Shown here: positions 7,023-7,636 of the stretch, one piece after another
Layout of the letters: each line of letters begins with the position of its first letter
Position numbering within the stretch: position 1 is the stretch's first letter
Source: JBGSON01 sp041739085
GTDB lineage: Bacteria > Patescibacteriota > Gracilibacteria > CAIRYL01
Assembly (NCBI GenBank): GCA_041739085.1
Contig: JBGSON010000009.1
Coordinates: forward strand, 1 to 7,636
DNA: 7,636 nt
Reading direction: 5' to 3'
Notes under the pieces: generated by a model
Databases searched by the model: none
What the model saw: the letters and a program-made list of their open reading frames with translations, nothing else
Told to the model about the DNA's origin: nothing
Translations under genes and position numbers: made by a program

Positions 7023-7636
7023 CTACAATCCGAGCTGCTCATGTGCTCCTCTCCCGCCCCATACCGCTGTTGCTTTTCCTTTCGGCATTCTCTGGAGGGC
7101 ATGACCCGGATTTCCACTATCGGGGTATCCTGTTGCCAGACCTCCCCGATGGATGATTTTTCCTGTTGCAGGATCCGTAATGAGATTCCCCGGTTCTTTA
7201 TGCCAGTTTTCACCGCCGTGCTTCGGGTCAGCGGCGCTGTAGTACGTCGCACCAATCGCCTTCATGGTGTGATGGAGGATTCTGTTACAGGCTCTCCAGA
7301 ATTTCCACTGATGTGGGGTGATGTTTTGCGGATCGACCCCAAGTTTCGTGAGATATGATTGAAGAGCTGGTTCCATGGCTACACGCTGAGCGAATCGATC
7401 AAAATTCTCTTCGCTTTCCATGTATTCGATCGCTGCCTCTTCACCAACCCAGTCGAATGGAACGGGGCTGCTCGCGGGCTTTCCATCAACGATAAGGAAC
7501 GTATCAATCGCACCACCTCCCGCATGGGCATTATTCTGAAAGTTCAGGGGAATGCTCACATTGAGGGGAGTCCGAGGGGCATTCGGGAAAAATCCCTGCA
7601 CAGAATATACATTCGCACATATCGTGGCATAGTTGG
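7023..7636 (-). CDS. M15D D-Ala-D-Ala dipeptidase (VanX/DdpX-like), C-terminal part
   Basis: The reading frame is open to the window edge, so the true start lies outside; the first possible start inside, GTG at 7601, falls within the domain. Numbered from that GTG, His26 and Asp33 in HAGGGAID match the zinc-binding SxHxxGxAxD motif of VanX. Glu131 and His134 in GENWH match the catalytic Glu and third zinc ligand of its EWWH motif. Between them are PFD (48-50) and NRILHHTMKAIG (106-117), corresponding to the FD and NRxxLxxxMxxxGF segments of the family. Such enzymes hydrolyse free D-Ala-D-Ala or related muropeptide ends. The first motif position is Ala rather than Ser, and Asn replaces the first Trp of EWWH. 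About 58 residues follow the last ligand, longer than I recall for VanX. The N-terminal part and any signal peptide are not visible. Transcription runs toward hppA and ends at the shared hairpin. Confidence 0.85.
   Translation of the reverse strand, partial: NYATICANVYSVQGFFPNAPRTPLNVSIPLNFQNNAHAGGGAIDTFLIVDGKPASSPVPFDWVGEEAAIEYMESEENFDRFAQRVAMEPALQSYLTKLGVDPQNITPHQWKFWRACNRILHHTMKAIGATYYSAADPKHGGENWHKEPGNLITDPATGKIIHRGGLATGYPDSGNPGHALQRMPKGKATAVWGGRGAHEQLGL

Noticed and set aside
7023..7636. Vancomycin-resistance vanX
   Set aside because: Motifs are VanX-like, but no ligase, dehydrogenase or two-component genes are in view and the active-site surroundings differ, so a resistance label or gene symbol is not supported.

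Overview
The window holds three complete protein genes and one gene cut by the right edge, plus short regulatory stretches. I see no rRNA, tRNA, CRISPR array, insertion sequence or phage structural gene. It looks bacterial: there is a sigma70-type promoter, a bacterial-type proton pyrophosphatase and a VanX-type dipeptidase, all read with the standard code. None of the three visible gene starts has a Shine-Dalgarno sequence. Together with the gene content this fits a candidate-phylum (CPR/Patescibacteria-like, perhaps Peregrinibacteria-like) genome, but that placement is a low-confidence inference.

Layout. Positions 1-197 are a leader with two back-to-back inverted repeats and a good promoter (147-175). 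At 198-2753 (+) lies an 851-residue protein without a signal peptide. It combines a candidate papain/NlpC-P60-like Cys-His-Asn domain with a DUF1615-like, lysozyme-fold-like region. At 2784-4730 (-) lies a CASTOR/POLLUX-type ion channel: two transmembrane helices, a pore loop and two RCK-like domains. It converges on the first gene with only 30 bases between the stop codons and no evident terminator. At 4731-4909 is a divergent control region with interleaved palindromes and a promoter facing right. At 4910-6934 (+) is a complete membrane H+-translocating pyrophosphatase (hppA) with the sequence signature of the K+-independent type. A bidirectional-looking hairpin terminator follows at 6954-6990. 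At 7023-7636 (-) is the C-terminal part of an M15D (VanX/DdpX-like) D-Ala-D-Ala dipeptidase whose start lies beyond the window.

Two themes emerge. The central divergent pair is bioenergetic: a proton pump that spends PPi and a gated cation channel that could balance its charge. The two outer genes are predicted to act on peptidoglycan, one on glycan and peptide or amide bonds and the other on D-Ala-D-Ala. The 851-residue protein is the least familiar element and the best candidate for something undescribed.
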